Part shown: positions 32,364 through 41,473 of the stretch, in pieces | Layout: the number at the start of each line of letters is the position of its first letter | How positions within the stretch are numbered: the first letter of the stretch is position 1 | Assembly (NCBI GenBank): GCA_959020415.1 | Contig: CAUERX010000001.1 | Coordinates: 30,905-94,904, forward strand | From: an uncultured bacterium | GTDB lineage: Bacteria; Bacillota_I; Bacilli_A; RF39; UBA660 | Length of the DNA stretch: 64,000 bases | Direction of reading: 5' to 3' | Position numbers and translations under genes: made by a program | The notes under the pieces: generated by a model | The model's database searches: none | Told to the model about the DNA's origin: nothing | What the model saw: only the letters and a program-made list of their open reading frames with translations

Positions 32364-33230
32364 ATGATTAAGACAAATGATTTGACAAAATACTATGATA
32401 ATATATTAGGTATTAAAAATATTTCATTGGAAATTAAAAAGGGTGAAATTTTTGGCTTACTGGGTCCTAATGGTGCTGGGAAGAGTACATTCATTAATTG
32501 TGTTATGCAGATGATAAATAGAACTTCAGGATCAATTTTTATAAATGGTAAAGAAATTTTACCACGTGATTGTAAATATAAACTTGAAATTGGGTATTTG
32601 CCAAGTGAGATTCATTTATATGATGATTTAAAGGTTAAAGATATGATTCAATATTCGGCTGAATTTTACGAAGGAGATTTAACAGAACGAATTAAATATT
32701 TAGTAGAGAAGTTAAAGGTTCCTGTAGAAAAGAAAATTGAGGATTTATCATATGGTAATTTAAAAAAAGTGGGAATTGTTTTAGCTATGATGCATAGTCC
32801 AGCAGTTTTGATTTTAGATGAGCCAACTAGTGGACTTGATCCATTAGTTACAGAAGATTTTTTTAAATTATTGGAGGAGGAGAGAAAAAAGGGAACGACG
32901 ATATTATTTTCAACTCATATTTTAAGTGAAGTAAAAAAACTTTGTGATCGAATTGGCATTATAAAAAACGGAGAGCTTGTAAAAATTTCAGATGTTAGTA
33001 GTTTGGTTGATGATAGTTTTAATATTGTAACAGTGGTTGGTGCTGAATATAAAAAGATGAGGCTGCCAATTAAGGATATTGTAATTAAGGAAGAAAATAA
33101 AAAATCGATAAAATTTATTTATAAAGGAAATATAAATGATTTGATACAAGTTTTATCGGCGGTTAAAATTGAACATTTAACAGTTGAAGAACCAGATATT
33201 GAAGATATATTTATGACTTATTATAGATAG
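32364..33230 (+). CDS. ABC transporter ATP-binding protein
   Basis: A 288-aa ATPase. Walker A is GPNGAGKST near 38, the signature SYGNLKK near 130, Walker B LILDEPTSG near 152, and the switch His in STHIL. The signature departs from LSGGQ, as often in this export subfamily (CcmA/NatA-like). The start follows AGGTGG and TATAAT upstream. The permease gene follows ten bases later. The pair probably exports a peptide, drug or lipid. Confidence 0.92.
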   Translation: MIKTNDLTKYYDNILGIKNISLEIKKGEIFGLLGPNGAGKSTFINCVMQMINRTSGSIFINGKEILPRDCKYKLEIGYLPSEIHLYDDLKVKDMIQYSAEFYEGDLTERIKYLVEKLKVPVEKKIEDLSYGNLKKVGIVLAMMHSPAVLILDEPTSGLDPLVTEDFFKLLEEERKKGTTILFSTHILSEVKKLCDRIGIIKNGELVKISDVSSLVDDSFNIVTVVGAEYKKMRLPIKDIVIKEENKKSIKFIYKGNINDLIQVLSAVKIEHLTVEEPDIEDIFMTYYR

Positions 33231-33240
33231 GGGGTATAAT

Positions 33241-34020
33241 ATGTTTAAAAGAGAAATGAAAGTTAATTTTAAAAGCTTTTTAATCTGGGGTATATCGTTA
33301 AGTCTTTTACTTGTTTTGATTTTTGCAATTTATCCATCCATTTCAGATAAAATTGAATTTGATGATATGATGAAGAACTTTCCTCCAGAGTTACTTAAAA
33401 GTTTTAACTTTGATGTGGTTAGTATTTCTACTGTTTTTGGTTGGTATGCAAGCGAAGGATTTACAATTGTATCATTGATTGTGGCAATGTATGCTGCAGT
33501 ATTAGGAGCATCTATTATTTTGAAAGAGGAAAGCGATAAAACCATTGAGTTTTTATATTCTAAACCAGTTTCTAGAGGTAAAATTTTATTATCAAAACTT
33601 TCATCTGGTGGTTTATATGTTGTTTTTCTTAATATACTTATTATGGTGATTACGGGAATTGGTTTTGTTTTGAGTGATGATATGCATACAGTCAAATGGT
33701 TATTATTAACGTTGTCACCAATATTAATTGGGTTAGGCGCTTTTGTTATTTCTGCGTTTGTTTCGTTATTTTTTAAGAAAACAAGAAAGGCTATGGGTGT
33801 TGCACTCGGAATAATTATGGGCATGTATGTAGTTAATATGATTGCTAAAATGTCGGATAATGTAGAATTTCTAAAGTATTTTACCCCATTTGGATACATA
33901 GATTCTGCAGATATTGTTACTAATGGAGCTTTGCCTTTGTGTAGTATTGTTGTTGTTATAATAATAATTGTATTTGTGTGGGGATTATGGTTTAGATATG
34001 AACGAAAAGAATTTTTATAA
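33241..34020 (+). CDS. ABC-2 type permease
   Basis: A 259-aa membrane protein with six hydrophobic segments. It carries the LKEESDKTIEFLYSKPVSRGKILLSK segment typical of ABC-2 permeases between helices 2 and 3. It partners with the preceding ATPase. Its end overlaps the start of the P-loop kinase gene by 23 bases. The substrate is unknown. Confidence 0.9.
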   Translation: MFKREMKVNFKSFLIWGISLSLLLVLIFAIYPSISDKIEFDDMMKNFPPELLKSFNFDVVSISTVFGWYASEGFTIVSLIVAMYAAVLGASIILKEESDKTIEFLYSKPVSRGKILLSKLSSGGLYVVFLNILIMVITGIGFVLSDDMHTVKWLLLTLSPILIGLGAFVISAFVSLFFKKTRKAMGVALGIIMGMYVVNMIAKMSDNVEFLKYFTPFGYIDSADIVTNGALPLCSIVVVIIIIVFVWGLWFRYERKEFL

Positions 34021-34669
34021 TGATGATAGGCTAGTAAATAGAGAAGATAATGTACCATTAATATTAATTGGTGGAGCATCAGTGGTAGGGAAAACGACAA
34101 TGGTTAGAAAATTGTTGAAAATATATCCCTACTATTCTCTTTCAATAGATGATTTAAAATATATGATTAGAAAATCAGGTTATATTGAAAAGCAGCTGTC
34201 TTCTCGAGATTTTTACTATCCGAAAACATGGATGGATAAGGTTAGAAAAAGAGACTTTGAATTATGGCAATGGACAAAAGAATATATAAGTTCATCGTTA
34301 AGCCATAATTTACCATTGATTGTTGAAGGTGGATTATGGGCGGATTATGTTAACGAAAGTATTAATGACTTTGTAAGTATTAATAACAAAGTAAAGATTG
34401 TCACTTTATTTATAGTTGATAGTACAGATGATAATGAGGTCAGAGAAAGGCTTTTGAATTTGAAGAAATCCAATCCATATAAGTGGCTTAACAAATATGA
34501 TAAGCAGCAAATTTCTTTATATGTAAAATGCAATAAGCTTAGAACAGATAATATTGTTCAGTTAGCTAATAATTATAATTATTTAGTTTATGATATTAAT
34601 GATTATGAATCTATGGATAAAATGCAGGAAGTTATTATTAATGATATAAGAGCTTTAATTGATAATTAA
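33998..34669 (+). CDS. P-loop kinase-like protein
   Basis: A 223-aa P-loop NTPase with Walker A GGASVVGKTTM near residue 24 and a small-molecule-kinase layout (ISIDDLKYMIRKSG, LPLIVEGGLW, then VRERLLNLKK as a possible lid Arg). It resembles 2-phosphoglycerate-kinase-like and zeta-toxin-like kinases without matching one clearly. The ATG at 33998 lies inside the permease gene. An upstream in-frame start at 33968 is less likely. The substrate is unknown. Confidence 0.7.
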   Translation: MNEKNFYNDDRLVNREDNVPLILIGGASVVGKTTMVRKLLKIYPYYSLSIDDLKYMIRKSGYIEKQLSSRDFYYPKTWMDKVRKRDFELWQWTKEYISSSLSHNLPLIVEGGLWADYVNESINDFVSINNKVKIVTLFIVDSTDDNEVRERLLNLKKSNPYKWLNKYDKQQISLYVKCNKLRTDNIVQLANNYNYLVYDINDYESMDKMQEVIINDIRALIDN

Positions 34670-34747
34670 GGTTATTAAAAATATTATAGGAGGATATGAT
34701 GAATAGGCAAAATAGTTAATTTTTCTAGGCATCATAAATATTTGATT

Positions 34748-35623
34748 ATGGAAACACCAAAAGAAGAAATTTTAGAATTTATGAAAACTAGACCAGGAAC
34801 GGTTGGGATAATTGGATATGGTTCTGGAGTAAATCCCCAGGCTGGCCAAGAAGGACGTAAGCCACAGATTGATTTGATTGTGGTTGTTGATGATTTGAAA
34901 AAATGGCATAGGGATAATATTAAAAAGAATCCTCGTGATTACTCTTTTTCAGGTCGATTATTTTTTGGACATGCTCCTTTATCTTGGCTAAAGGCTGGTG
35001 GGAAAATATGCTATATGACATATATTCCATTTAATGGTCGTAAATACAAGCTAGGAACTATTGAAAAAACAGATTTTTTAAATGATTTAAGGAATTGGGA
35101 AACCTTTTATATGGCTGGAAGAATGCAAAAGCCGATATTGATTGTTCAAGATACTGAAGATATTGTAAAAGCAATTGAATATAATCGATATGCAGGAATA
35201 ATGGCTGCCAAAATGATTGAGGGTGCGGGAGAAGTTTTACTTAAAGATTTTTATATTACTTTGGCTTCTTTATCTTATATTGGTGATACACGTATGGGAA
35301 TTGCTGAAAATCCAGATAAAGTTAAAAATATTGTTAATGGTAGAATTGATTTTTATGATGAATATTATGGCGCTAATTTAGTTTTAGATGGTGATAAGGT
35401 TGTCATTGAAGATAATATAAAAATAGACACTTTGCCGGATGAATTAGGTGATTATTTAGCGCAGCACAAGGATGTGAATACATCAGTGAGTGTTAAACAA
35501 TTTTTAATTGAAAAGAATAAAAGCCAGAGTTTAGCACAAACAGTTAAAGGATTATTTACAACAGGGCCAATTAAGTCAGTTAAATATGTTGGTGAGAAGC
35601 TTAAACGTAAAAAGAAAAAGTAG
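34748..35623 (+). CDS. Tam41-like phosphatidate cytidylyltransferase
   Basis: A 291-aa protein with the nucleotidyltransferase pattern of Tam41, the mitochondrial CDP-diacylglycerol synthase. It shows GYGSGVNPQAG near 23, the metal-binding IDLIVVVDD near 45, then WHRDNIKKNPRDYSF. Further on are KLGTIEKTDFLNDLRNWETFYMAGRMQKP and a C-terminal NPDKVKNIVNGRIDFYDEYY. It has no membrane helices, unlike CdsA. The product CDP-DAG would feed PgsA (53680). The start is uncertain: the frame is open upstream to an ATA at 34703 that lies eight bases after AGGAGG, adding about 15 residues. Confidence 0.8.
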   Translation: METPKEEILEFMKTRPGTVGIIGYGSGVNPQAGQEGRKPQIDLIVVVDDLKKWHRDNIKKNPRDYSFSGRLFFGHAPLSWLKAGGKICYMTYIPFNGRKYKLGTIEKTDFLNDLRNWETFYMAGRMQKPILIVQDTEDIVKAIEYNRYAGIMAAKMIEGAGEVLLKDFYITLASLSYIGDTRMGIAENPDKVKNIVNGRIDFYDEYYGANLVLDGDKVVIEDNIKIDTLPDELGDYLAQHKDVNTSVSVKQFLIEKNKSQSLAQTVKGLFTTGPIKSVKYVGEKLKRKKKK

Positions 35624-35632
35624 TTATGTTTT

Positions 35633-35661
35633 TTGACATTACTATTTAAATTTGTTATAAT
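35633..35661 (+). promoter_or_regulatory. Promoter of engB
   Basis: TTGACA, a 17-base spacer and TATAAT: a full-consensus sigma-A promoter 25 bases before the ATG. Confidence 0.9.
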
Positions 35662-35686
35662 CAGTGACATAGTTAGGTGATGGAAG

Positions 35687-36268
35687 ATGAAAATTAAATC
35701 AGTTGAGTTAGCAATTTCAGCAGTTAGACGTAGTCAATATCCAACAGATGATTTATCAGAATTTTTACTTATCGGAAGATCTAATGTTGGGAAAAGTAGT
35801 TTTATAAATACGCTTGTTAATCGTAAGAATTATGCGCGTACTTCAGGAAGACCTGGTAAGACCCAAACAATTAATTTTTATAGGGTTAATGATGAATTTT
35901 ATTTAGTTGATGCTCCAGGGTATGGTTATGCGCAAGTGGGAAAAACTAAAAGAAAGAAATTCGGATTAATGATTGAAGATTATATTGTTAATCGTAAAAA
36001 TTTAAAGCAAGTATTTTTACTTATTGATTTTAGGCACCGTCCAACTAACGATGATATTATGATGTATAATTATTTGAAGTATTATAAAATACCTGTGACA
36101 ATTGTTGCAACTAAATGTGATAAAATTGGTATTACGTTACAACAAAAACAGCGAAATTCCATTTTAGATGATTTAGATTTAGTTGTTGGCGATGATTTTG
36201 TAATGTTTTCAAATGTAACTAAAGTTGGTAAAGAAGAAGTTCTGAAAAAGATAGAAATTACTTCTTAA
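35687..36268 (+). CDS. engB: Ribosome biogenesis GTPase EngB (YsxC)
   Basis: A 193-aa TrmE-Era-type GTPase needed for 50S subunit assembly. G1 is GRSNVGKSS near 30, the G2 threonine lies in GRPGKTQTINFY, G3 is DAPGYGYA near 76, and G4 is TKCD near 140. The length is normal for the family. It lies near another assembly GTPase gene, der (36801), with an unknown gene between them. Confidence 0.95.
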   Translation: MKIKSVELAISAVRRSQYPTDDLSEFLLIGRSNVGKSSFINTLVNRKNYARTSGRPGKTQTINFYRVNDEFYLVDAPGYGYAQVGKTKRKKFGLMIEDYIVNRKNLKQVFLLIDFRHRPTNDDIMMYNYLKYYKIPVTIVATKCDKIGITLQQKQRNSILDDLDLVVGDDFVMFSNVTKVGKEEVLKKIEITS

Positions 36269-36316
36269 CTTTGTTGCAATTCATAGTTACTTTCATACAC
36301 TATTTTAGGTGATAAG

Positions 36317-36796
36317 ATGAAGGTAGTTATGGATGAGAGTATGGTTATATTGTTTTTGAATAAATCTTATATTGAAAGTTTAGATTTTGGCGATAAAGAA
36401 AGTACTCAAAAATATTTAAAACAGCTTTTATTGAAGTTAAGAAATAATTATGATTTAGAATTTAGTGGTTATTATGACATGACTTTGTATATTGATAAGA
36501 ATTATGGAGTTATTGTTGAAGCAAAGAAAGAGGAACTAGAATACTTAGATTACTTTAGTAATCAAATAGAAATGAATACAAAAGTAGTCGAAGATTCTTT
36601 TTTATATGAAATTACTGATATTGATGATTTTTTGTCTTCAAAATTTATAATATATCATTTAAGAGATAAAATATATATAGGCATTAAAGAAGAAATTTCA
36701 AATATTGAAATGGGATTAATGTTAGAGAAAGCTTGTCATATTATTTATGGTGAAGCGGCAATGGAAATAATTAGAAGAGCAAAGGTAGTGAGGTGA
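36317..36796 (+). CDS. Hypothetical protein between engB and der
   Basis: A 159-aa protein preceded by AGGTGAT. It is mixed alpha/beta and acidic, with YYDMTLYIDKNYGVIVEAKKEELEYLD and a C-terminal helix MLEKACHIIYGEAAMEIIRRAKVVR. I do not recognise the family. It ends five bases before der and is probably co-transcribed with it, so a link to ribosome assembly is possible but unproven. Confidence 0.65.
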   Translation: MKVVMDESMVILFLNKSYIESLDFGDKESTQKYLKQLLLKLRNNYDLEFSGYYDMTLYIDKNYGVIVEAKKEELEYLDYFSNQIEMNTKVVEDSFLYEITDIDDFLSSKFIIYHLRDKIYIGIKEEISNIEMGLMLEKACHIIYGEAAMEIIRRAKVVR

Positions 36797-36800
36797 TATT

Positions 36801-38114
36801 ATGCGTAAACCAGTGGTGGCTTTAGTTGGAAGACCAAATGTTGGTAAGAGTACTATTTTTAATCGTATGGTTGGTAGTAAAATAGCAATTATCGAGGATA
36901 CTCCTGGGGTAACTCGTGATCGTATTTATGGTACTGTTAATTATCGTGATTATAGTTTTCACTTGATTGATACCGGTGGTATTGATATAACAGAGACTAA
37001 ATTTAATGACGAAATTAAAGGACAAGCTGAACTAGCAATTGACGAAGCAGATATTGTTGTATTTGTTGTCGATGGAAAAGAAGGCTTAACGGCTAATGAT
37101 TATGTGGTTCGTGATATCTTAATGCGAAGTGGCAAAGATATTATTGTAGCAATAAACAAGGCTGATACTAAAGCTTTTAAAGAACATAGGTATGATTTTT
37201 ATGAACTTGGTTTTGATGCTTACATTGAAATAAGCGGTGAACAAAACTTCGGAGTTTATGATTTGTTAGATGAGATTACCAAGGATTTTAAAGAAATTCC
37301 TGAAGAATATGATGATAGTGTTGTTAAGTTTTCAATTATTGGCCGTCCAAATGTCGGTAAAAGTAGTTTGGTTAATGCTTTATTAAATGAGGATAGAGTT
37401 ATTGTTAGTGAAGTGGCTGGAACAACTCGTGATGCTGTTGATACACCGTTTACTTATCATGGTGAAGAATTTGTTGTAATTGACACAGCTGGAATGCGTA
37501 AACGTGGTAAAATATACGAAACTGTTGAAAAATATAGTTTACTTCGTTCATTAAAAGCAATTGATCGTAGTGATGTTTGCGTTATTGTTATTAATGCGGA
37601 AGAGGGAATTATCGAGCATGATAAACATATCGCTGGATATGCAATAGAAGCAGGTAAAGCGGTAATAATTGCTGTTAATAAATGGGATTTAATTGAGGAT
37701 AAGGACAAGAAGATGAGAGAGTTTATTAAAGAGATTAGAAATAATTTTGCTTTTATGCCTTATGCACCAATAGTTTTCTTATCTGCCCTTACTAAAAGGC
37801 GAGTTCATACTTTGATGCCAGTTATTATTAAGGTTAATGAAAATGCACATAAAAAAATTAAGACAAGCCTACTTAATAATGTAATTATGGATGCTTATTC
37901 ACTTAATTTGCCGCCTACTTATAAAAATAAAAGATTGAAAATTTATTTTGCTGCGCAAGCTGCAACATGCCCGCCAACCTTTAATATTCAGGTTAATAGT
38001 AAGGGGTTATTACATTTTTCATACGAGCGATATTTAGAAAATAAAATTCGTGAAAATTTTGATTTTGAAGGGACACCAATAGTTTTACAATTTAAAAATA
38101 AGGGTGAAGAATAA
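36801..38114 (+). CDS. der: Ribosome biogenesis GTPase Der (EngA)
   Basis: A 437-aa protein with two GTPase domains and a C-terminal KH-like domain, needed for 50S assembly. First domain: GRPNVGKST near 9, DTGGID near 56, NKAD near 118. Second: GRPNVGKSS near 181, DTAGMRKRGKI near 227, NKWD near 291. The KH-like tail includes LPPTYKNKRLKIYFAAQAATCPPTF. Length and order are normal. It ends in a terminator at 38113. Confidence 0.97.
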   Translation: MRKPVVALVGRPNVGKSTIFNRMVGSKIAIIEDTPGVTRDRIYGTVNYRDYSFHLIDTGGIDITETKFNDEIKGQAELAIDEADIVVFVVDGKEGLTANDYVVRDILMRSGKDIIVAINKADTKAFKEHRYDFYELGFDAYIEISGEQNFGVYDLLDEITKDFKEIPEEYDDSVVKFSIIGRPNVGKSSLVNALLNEDRVIVSEVAGTTRDAVDTPFTYHGEEFVVIDTAGMRKRGKIYETVEKYSLLRSLKAIDRSDVCVIVINAEEGIIEHDKHIAGYAIEAGKAVIIAVNKWDLIEDKDKKMREFIKEIRNNFAFMPYAPIVFLSALTKRRVHTLMPVIIKVNENAHKKIKTSLLNNVIMDAYSLNLPPTYKNKRLKIYFAAQAATCPPTFNIQVNSKGLLHFSYERYLENKIRENFDFEGTPIVLQFKNKGEE

Positions 38115-38137
38115 AACTTTGAATTATTCAAAGTTTT
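38113..38137 (+). terminator. Terminator of der
   Basis: AAAACTTTGAA, loop TTA, TTCAAAGTTTT, then more T. Confidence 0.85.
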
Positions 38138-38201
38138 TTGTTTGAAAAAAACAGGACCATTTTTGAATTCGTTCATATACTAATGTAGGAGGATGATGTA
38201 T

Positions 38202-38444
38202 TTGCGATTTTCAGATAATTTTTTCGATAGAGTTGAAAAGAAAACTAATGTAGGGAAGCAAACTATTTTAGATTTAGCCGCTAAACTACAACAAAGTGAT
38301 CTTAAAAACGAAGAGACATTAAGAGAGGTTATTAATGAACTTGGTCAAATGACAGGCAAAGAAGTTCCAAAAGAAAAACAAGATAAAATTATAGAAGCGG
38401 TAGTTAATGATAAAGTACCGAAAGATATTGATAAATTGATATAG
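38202..38444 (+). CDS. spoVIF: Stage VI sporulation protein F (SpoVIF-like)
   Basis: A small sporulation protein of about 80 aa. It matches the SpoVIF pattern: FSDNFFDRVEKKTNVGKQTILDLA, then LREVINELGQMTGKEVPKEKQDKIIEAVVNDKVP. In Bacillus SpoVIF assists late sigma-K-dependent coat gene expression. Two ATGs at 38193 and 38196 touch the AGGAGG ribosome site (38187-38192), so TTG at 38202, nine bases after it, is the likely start. It sits between der and spoIVA, a region of sporulation genes. Confidence 0.85.
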   Translation: MRFSDNFFDRVEKKTNVGKQTILDLAAKLQQSDLKNEETLREVINELGQMTGKEVPKEKQDKIIEAVVNDKVPKDIDKLI

Positions 38445-38508
38445 TCATCGTTTGGGTGACTTTTTATTGTGGTTAATAAAAAATCACTTATTAAAAAGTG
38501 ACTTTTTT
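38443..38508. terminator. Two hairpins after spoVIF
   Basis: AGTCA...TGACT followed by TTTTT ends spoVIF. A second hairpin, TCACTTA with AAGTGA, has T runs in both directions and would also end the decayed leftward gene. Confidence 0.7.
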
Positions 38509-38514
38509 TACTTG

Positions 38515-39740
38515 GCTAAAATTTTTTTATTGATTTCTTTTCTATATCGTTTTAATTTATCTTCAATTTTCTTTATAATAGTCGTACTTTTATAGAGGTC
38601 AATAAGCTTGCTTTTTTTAATCTTTAAGCTTATAGAAGTATTTTTGGTTAATTCGTTTAATTATTATTGCTACTTCATTGGCGCTTAAATTTTCATTGCA
38701 TATTAGATATTTGAATGTTAAATCAGTTGATTTAAAATCATCCTTATCTTTTTATCTATAATATTATCTACATAATTGTTAAAAATACTAGCAGATTCGC
38801 ATACTTTTAATGCTAGTTTTTTGTCAAAAGGGTTATTAATGATGGTTTTTTTCAATCTGGGTACTTCCAAGCCCATAAATTTTTATTTTCTTTTTGAAGA
38901 ATATATTTTTGAAGATCACGTGCATACTGATTTAAAGAAAGTATATCTTTTAACTTAGTCATTTGAATACTTTGATATTTTACCCTTTACTATTTCATTA
39001 GTTTCGTTACTTATTTTTATAGGTAGCATAATTTTATCAAGGTTTTTATTGATGCTCATTAGGGTAGTAATAGTTTGTTGTCCATTATTTATTGTTGGAT
39101 TTTTAATACTAATTGTAGATCCGTCATCTTTAATGTCTTCTGTAATATTAATTCCGTTATTATATTTTATAAAATTTTCTGGTTCATTTTCGATGGTATA
39201 AATCATTTTTCATTAGCTTTTAATATGCCTTAACATTATTAGAAAAATATTTAGATAGGTCAATCTCTTTTGTATCATTATTTTTTAAATTAATTCCGAG
39301 GGAAATTAATAAGTATTTTTTTAAATCTTGATCTTTTATATAGAAGGTGAAATTATTATTATCGTCAGTTGATATATTATATATTGGTTCATTTGGGTGT
39401 GTTTTAGGCTTTTTAATTTTTAAAGTTAGATTGGTTTCTTTTAAAGTAAGTAGTTTATTTTCAAAATACATATTATATATTGTTTTTTGCGTGTAATTGT
39501 TTTCTTCTTTGGAATTTTCAGAAACGCTACAAAATATTTTTTTATCTTGGATTTTAAGTTTGTTATTTTTGATAAAATTGAATAAGTCTTTCGCGTTTTT
39601 TGGAGTATTATTATCAATGCATTTATCATAGTTTATTTTCATGGTCTTATAAGCTGGTGAATCAAGATGGCTAATTTTCACTTGATAAATATAAACTTTT
39701 TCTTCATTGCCATAGTATATAGCATCAATTGTTTATTAGA
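38515..39740 (-). pseudogene. Decayed AIPR-family (abortive infection phage resistance) gene
   Basis: Leftward pieces in several frames form one AIPR-like protein. The N-terminal part has IDAIYYGNEEKVYIYQVK. The middle (39220-39681) is open. Next comes KYNNGINITED...IKNPTINNGQQTITTL (38955-39206), which matches the AIPR signature of a FxNNGI strand and a NPxIxNGxQT loop. A KISKYSND piece and a frameshifted KLKDILSLNQYARDLQKY tail follow. The 5' end is missing and at least three disruptions are present. AIPR proteins act in phage defence. This copy is dead. Confidence 0.75.
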
Positions 39741-39824
39741 TTAATTTTTTTAAAAAGACCTCTTTGTAATAATGTAGAACATGGAATGACAATTTAACTT
39801 TTATATTATTTTAAGTGATTTTTT

Positions 39825-39853
39825 TCATATATGATTGTTTTTCCACATATATT
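39825..39853 (+). promoter_or_regulatory. Candidate sigma-E promoter of spoIVA
   Basis: TCATATAT, 13 bases, CATATATT, 28 bases before the ATG. It resembles the sigma-E consensus (ATATT and CATACAAT), which drives spoIVA in Bacillus. Confidence 0.55.
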
Positions 39854-39881
39854 TAAGTAAATTATGGAAAGTAGGGATTAT

Positions 39882-41357
39882 ATGGAAAAAATTGATATCA
39901 TAAAGAGTATTACAGAAAGAACAGGTGGGGACATATATTTAGGCGTAGTAGGTGCTGTTAGAACAGGTAAATCAACATTTATCAAACGATTTATTGAAAA
40001 CCTAGTTGTTCCTAATATTGAAGATGAATACGAAAGAAAAAGAACTTTGGATGAGATTCCTCAATCAGCGCAAGGAAAAACAATTATGACAACTGAACCA
40101 AAGTTTGTTCCAAGTAATGCAGCTAAAATTAAAATTGATGATTTTTCAGCTGACGTTCGTTTAGTGGATTGTGTTGGATACATTATCAGTGGTGCTAAAG
40201 GATATGAAGATGAAAATGGTCCAAGAATGGTAAGAACACCTTGGTATGAAGAAGAAATTCCATTCGTTGAAGCGGCAGAAATTGGAACTGAAAAAGTTAT
40301 TAAAGATCATTCAAGTATTGGTGTTTTAGTAACATCCGATGGTTCTATTGGCGAATTTTCAAGAAGCGATTACATTGAAGCTGAAGAAAGAATTGCCCTT
40401 GAACTTAATGAAATTGGTAAACCTTTTATCGTTATTCTTAACTCTGTTCATCCAATGTTACCAGAGACTGAAGGATTAGCTGAAGATTTAAAGGAAAAGT
40501 ACAATGCTCCGGTTATTCCAATGAATATTGATAATATGAGTGAAAGAGATGCTTATGGCATTTTAAGAGAAGCATTATACGAATTTCCAGTAGTACGTAT
40601 TAATGTAGAAATGCCTGATTGGGTAGCATGTCTATCACCTAATAATTGGTTAAAAAAATCTTATATAGATACGATTAAAGAAAGTATTTATGAAATAGAT
40701 AAATTACGTGATATTGAAAACATTACAAATCTTTTGGAAACCTGCGATTATATAGATAAAGCATATCTATCAGAAGTTAATACTTCAACTGGTGAAGTTA
40801 ATGTTACTTTAAAAGCGCCAAATGAGCTTTATAATGAAGTTTTAAAAGAAATAATAGGGGTTGATGTAACTAACCGTTCACAGTTACTTACTCTATTTCA
40901 AGATTATAATGAAGCAAAAACAGAGTACGATCAAATAAAAGATGCTTTGAAAATGGTTAAAAAGACTGGTTATGGAGTGGCAAGTCCAACTTTAGCTGAT
41001 ATGACTTTGGATACTCCAGAGATTATCAAGCAGGGAAGTCGTTATGGAATTAAGCTAAAGGCAGTTGCTCCATCTATTCATATGATTAGAGTTGATGTGG
41101 AAAGCACTTTTGAACCAATTATTGGATCAGAATTGCAAAGTAAAGAGCTTATTAATTATCTAATGAAAGATAAAGAAAATGATTCTGAGAATATTTGGAA
41201 AAGTGAAATATTTGGACGTAGTTTAGATGTTATTGTTCAAGAAGGCATTCAAGCTAAGTTATCATTAATGCCAGATTCAGTAAGATTTAAGTTGCAAAAT
41301 ACTTTATCTAAATTAGTTAATAAGGGTTCTGGTAATTTATTTGCAATTGTTTTATAA
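39882..41357 (+). CDS. spoIVA: Stage IV sporulation protein A (coat ATPase)
   Basis: A 491-aa protein matching SpoIVA, which polymerises with ATP to form the base of the spore coat on the forespore. The opening EKIDIIKSITERTGGDIYLGVVGAVRTGKST contains the Walker A motif. Later come RLVDCVGYIISGAKGYEDENGPRMVRTPW and VLVTSDGSIGEF. A C-terminal membrane-targeting tail ends KLVNKGSGNLFAIVL. The ATG at 39882 gives the expected N-terminus and length. A TATGGA start at 39864 is rejected. The presence of this gene is strong evidence that the organism sporulates. Confidence 0.97.
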   Translation: MEKIDIIKSITERTGGDIYLGVVGAVRTGKSTFIKRFIENLVVPNIEDEYERKRTLDEIPQSAQGKTIMTTEPKFVPSNAAKIKIDDFSADVRLVDCVGYIISGAKGYEDENGPRMVRTPWYEEEIPFVEAAEIGTEKVIKDHSSIGVLVTSDGSIGEFSRSDYIEAEERIALELNEIGKPFIVILNSVHPMLPETEGLAEDLKEKYNAPVIPMNIDNMSERDAYGILREALYEFPVVRINVEMPDWVACLSPNNWLKKSYIDTIKESIYEIDKLRDIENITNLLETCDYIDKAYLSEVNTSTGEVNVTLKAPNELYNEVLKEIIGVDVTNRSQLLTLFQDYNEAKTEYDQIKDALKMVKKTGYGVASPTLADMTLDTPEIIKQGSRYGIKLKAVAPSIHMIRVDVESTFEPIIGSELQSKELINYLMKDKENDSENIWKSEIFGRSLDVIVQEGIQAKLSLMPDSVRFKLQNTLSKLVNKGSGNLFAIVL

Positions 41358-41381
41358 GGATAGTTTAACTATTCTTTTTGT

Positions 41382-41411
41382 TTGACAAAGTTTAGATTAT
41401 AGATGTAGAAT
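41382..41411 (+). promoter_or_regulatory. Promoter of the gene at 41474
   Basis: TTGACA, an 18-base spacer, TAGAAT. It follows the weak spoIVA terminator hairpin at 41358-41379. Confidence 0.65.
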
Positions 41412-41431
41412 AAAAATGTAACCGATATTTA

Positions 41432-41463
41432 CTCCTAGAATATCACTTTGTGGTTACTAGGAG
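41432..41463 (+). promoter_or_regulatory. Hairpin covering the ribosome site of the gene at 41474
   Basis: CTCCTAG (41432-41438) is the exact complement of CTAGGAG (41457-41463), which contains the Shine-Dalgarno sequence. Folding would hide the ribosome site, suggesting translational control. Confidence 0.6.
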
Positions 41464-41473
41464 GGAGAGTTAT

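Noticed and set aside
38776..38958. 60-codon frame on the plus strand
   Set aside because: It is the antisense shadow of the decayed AIPR gene and has no initiation signals.
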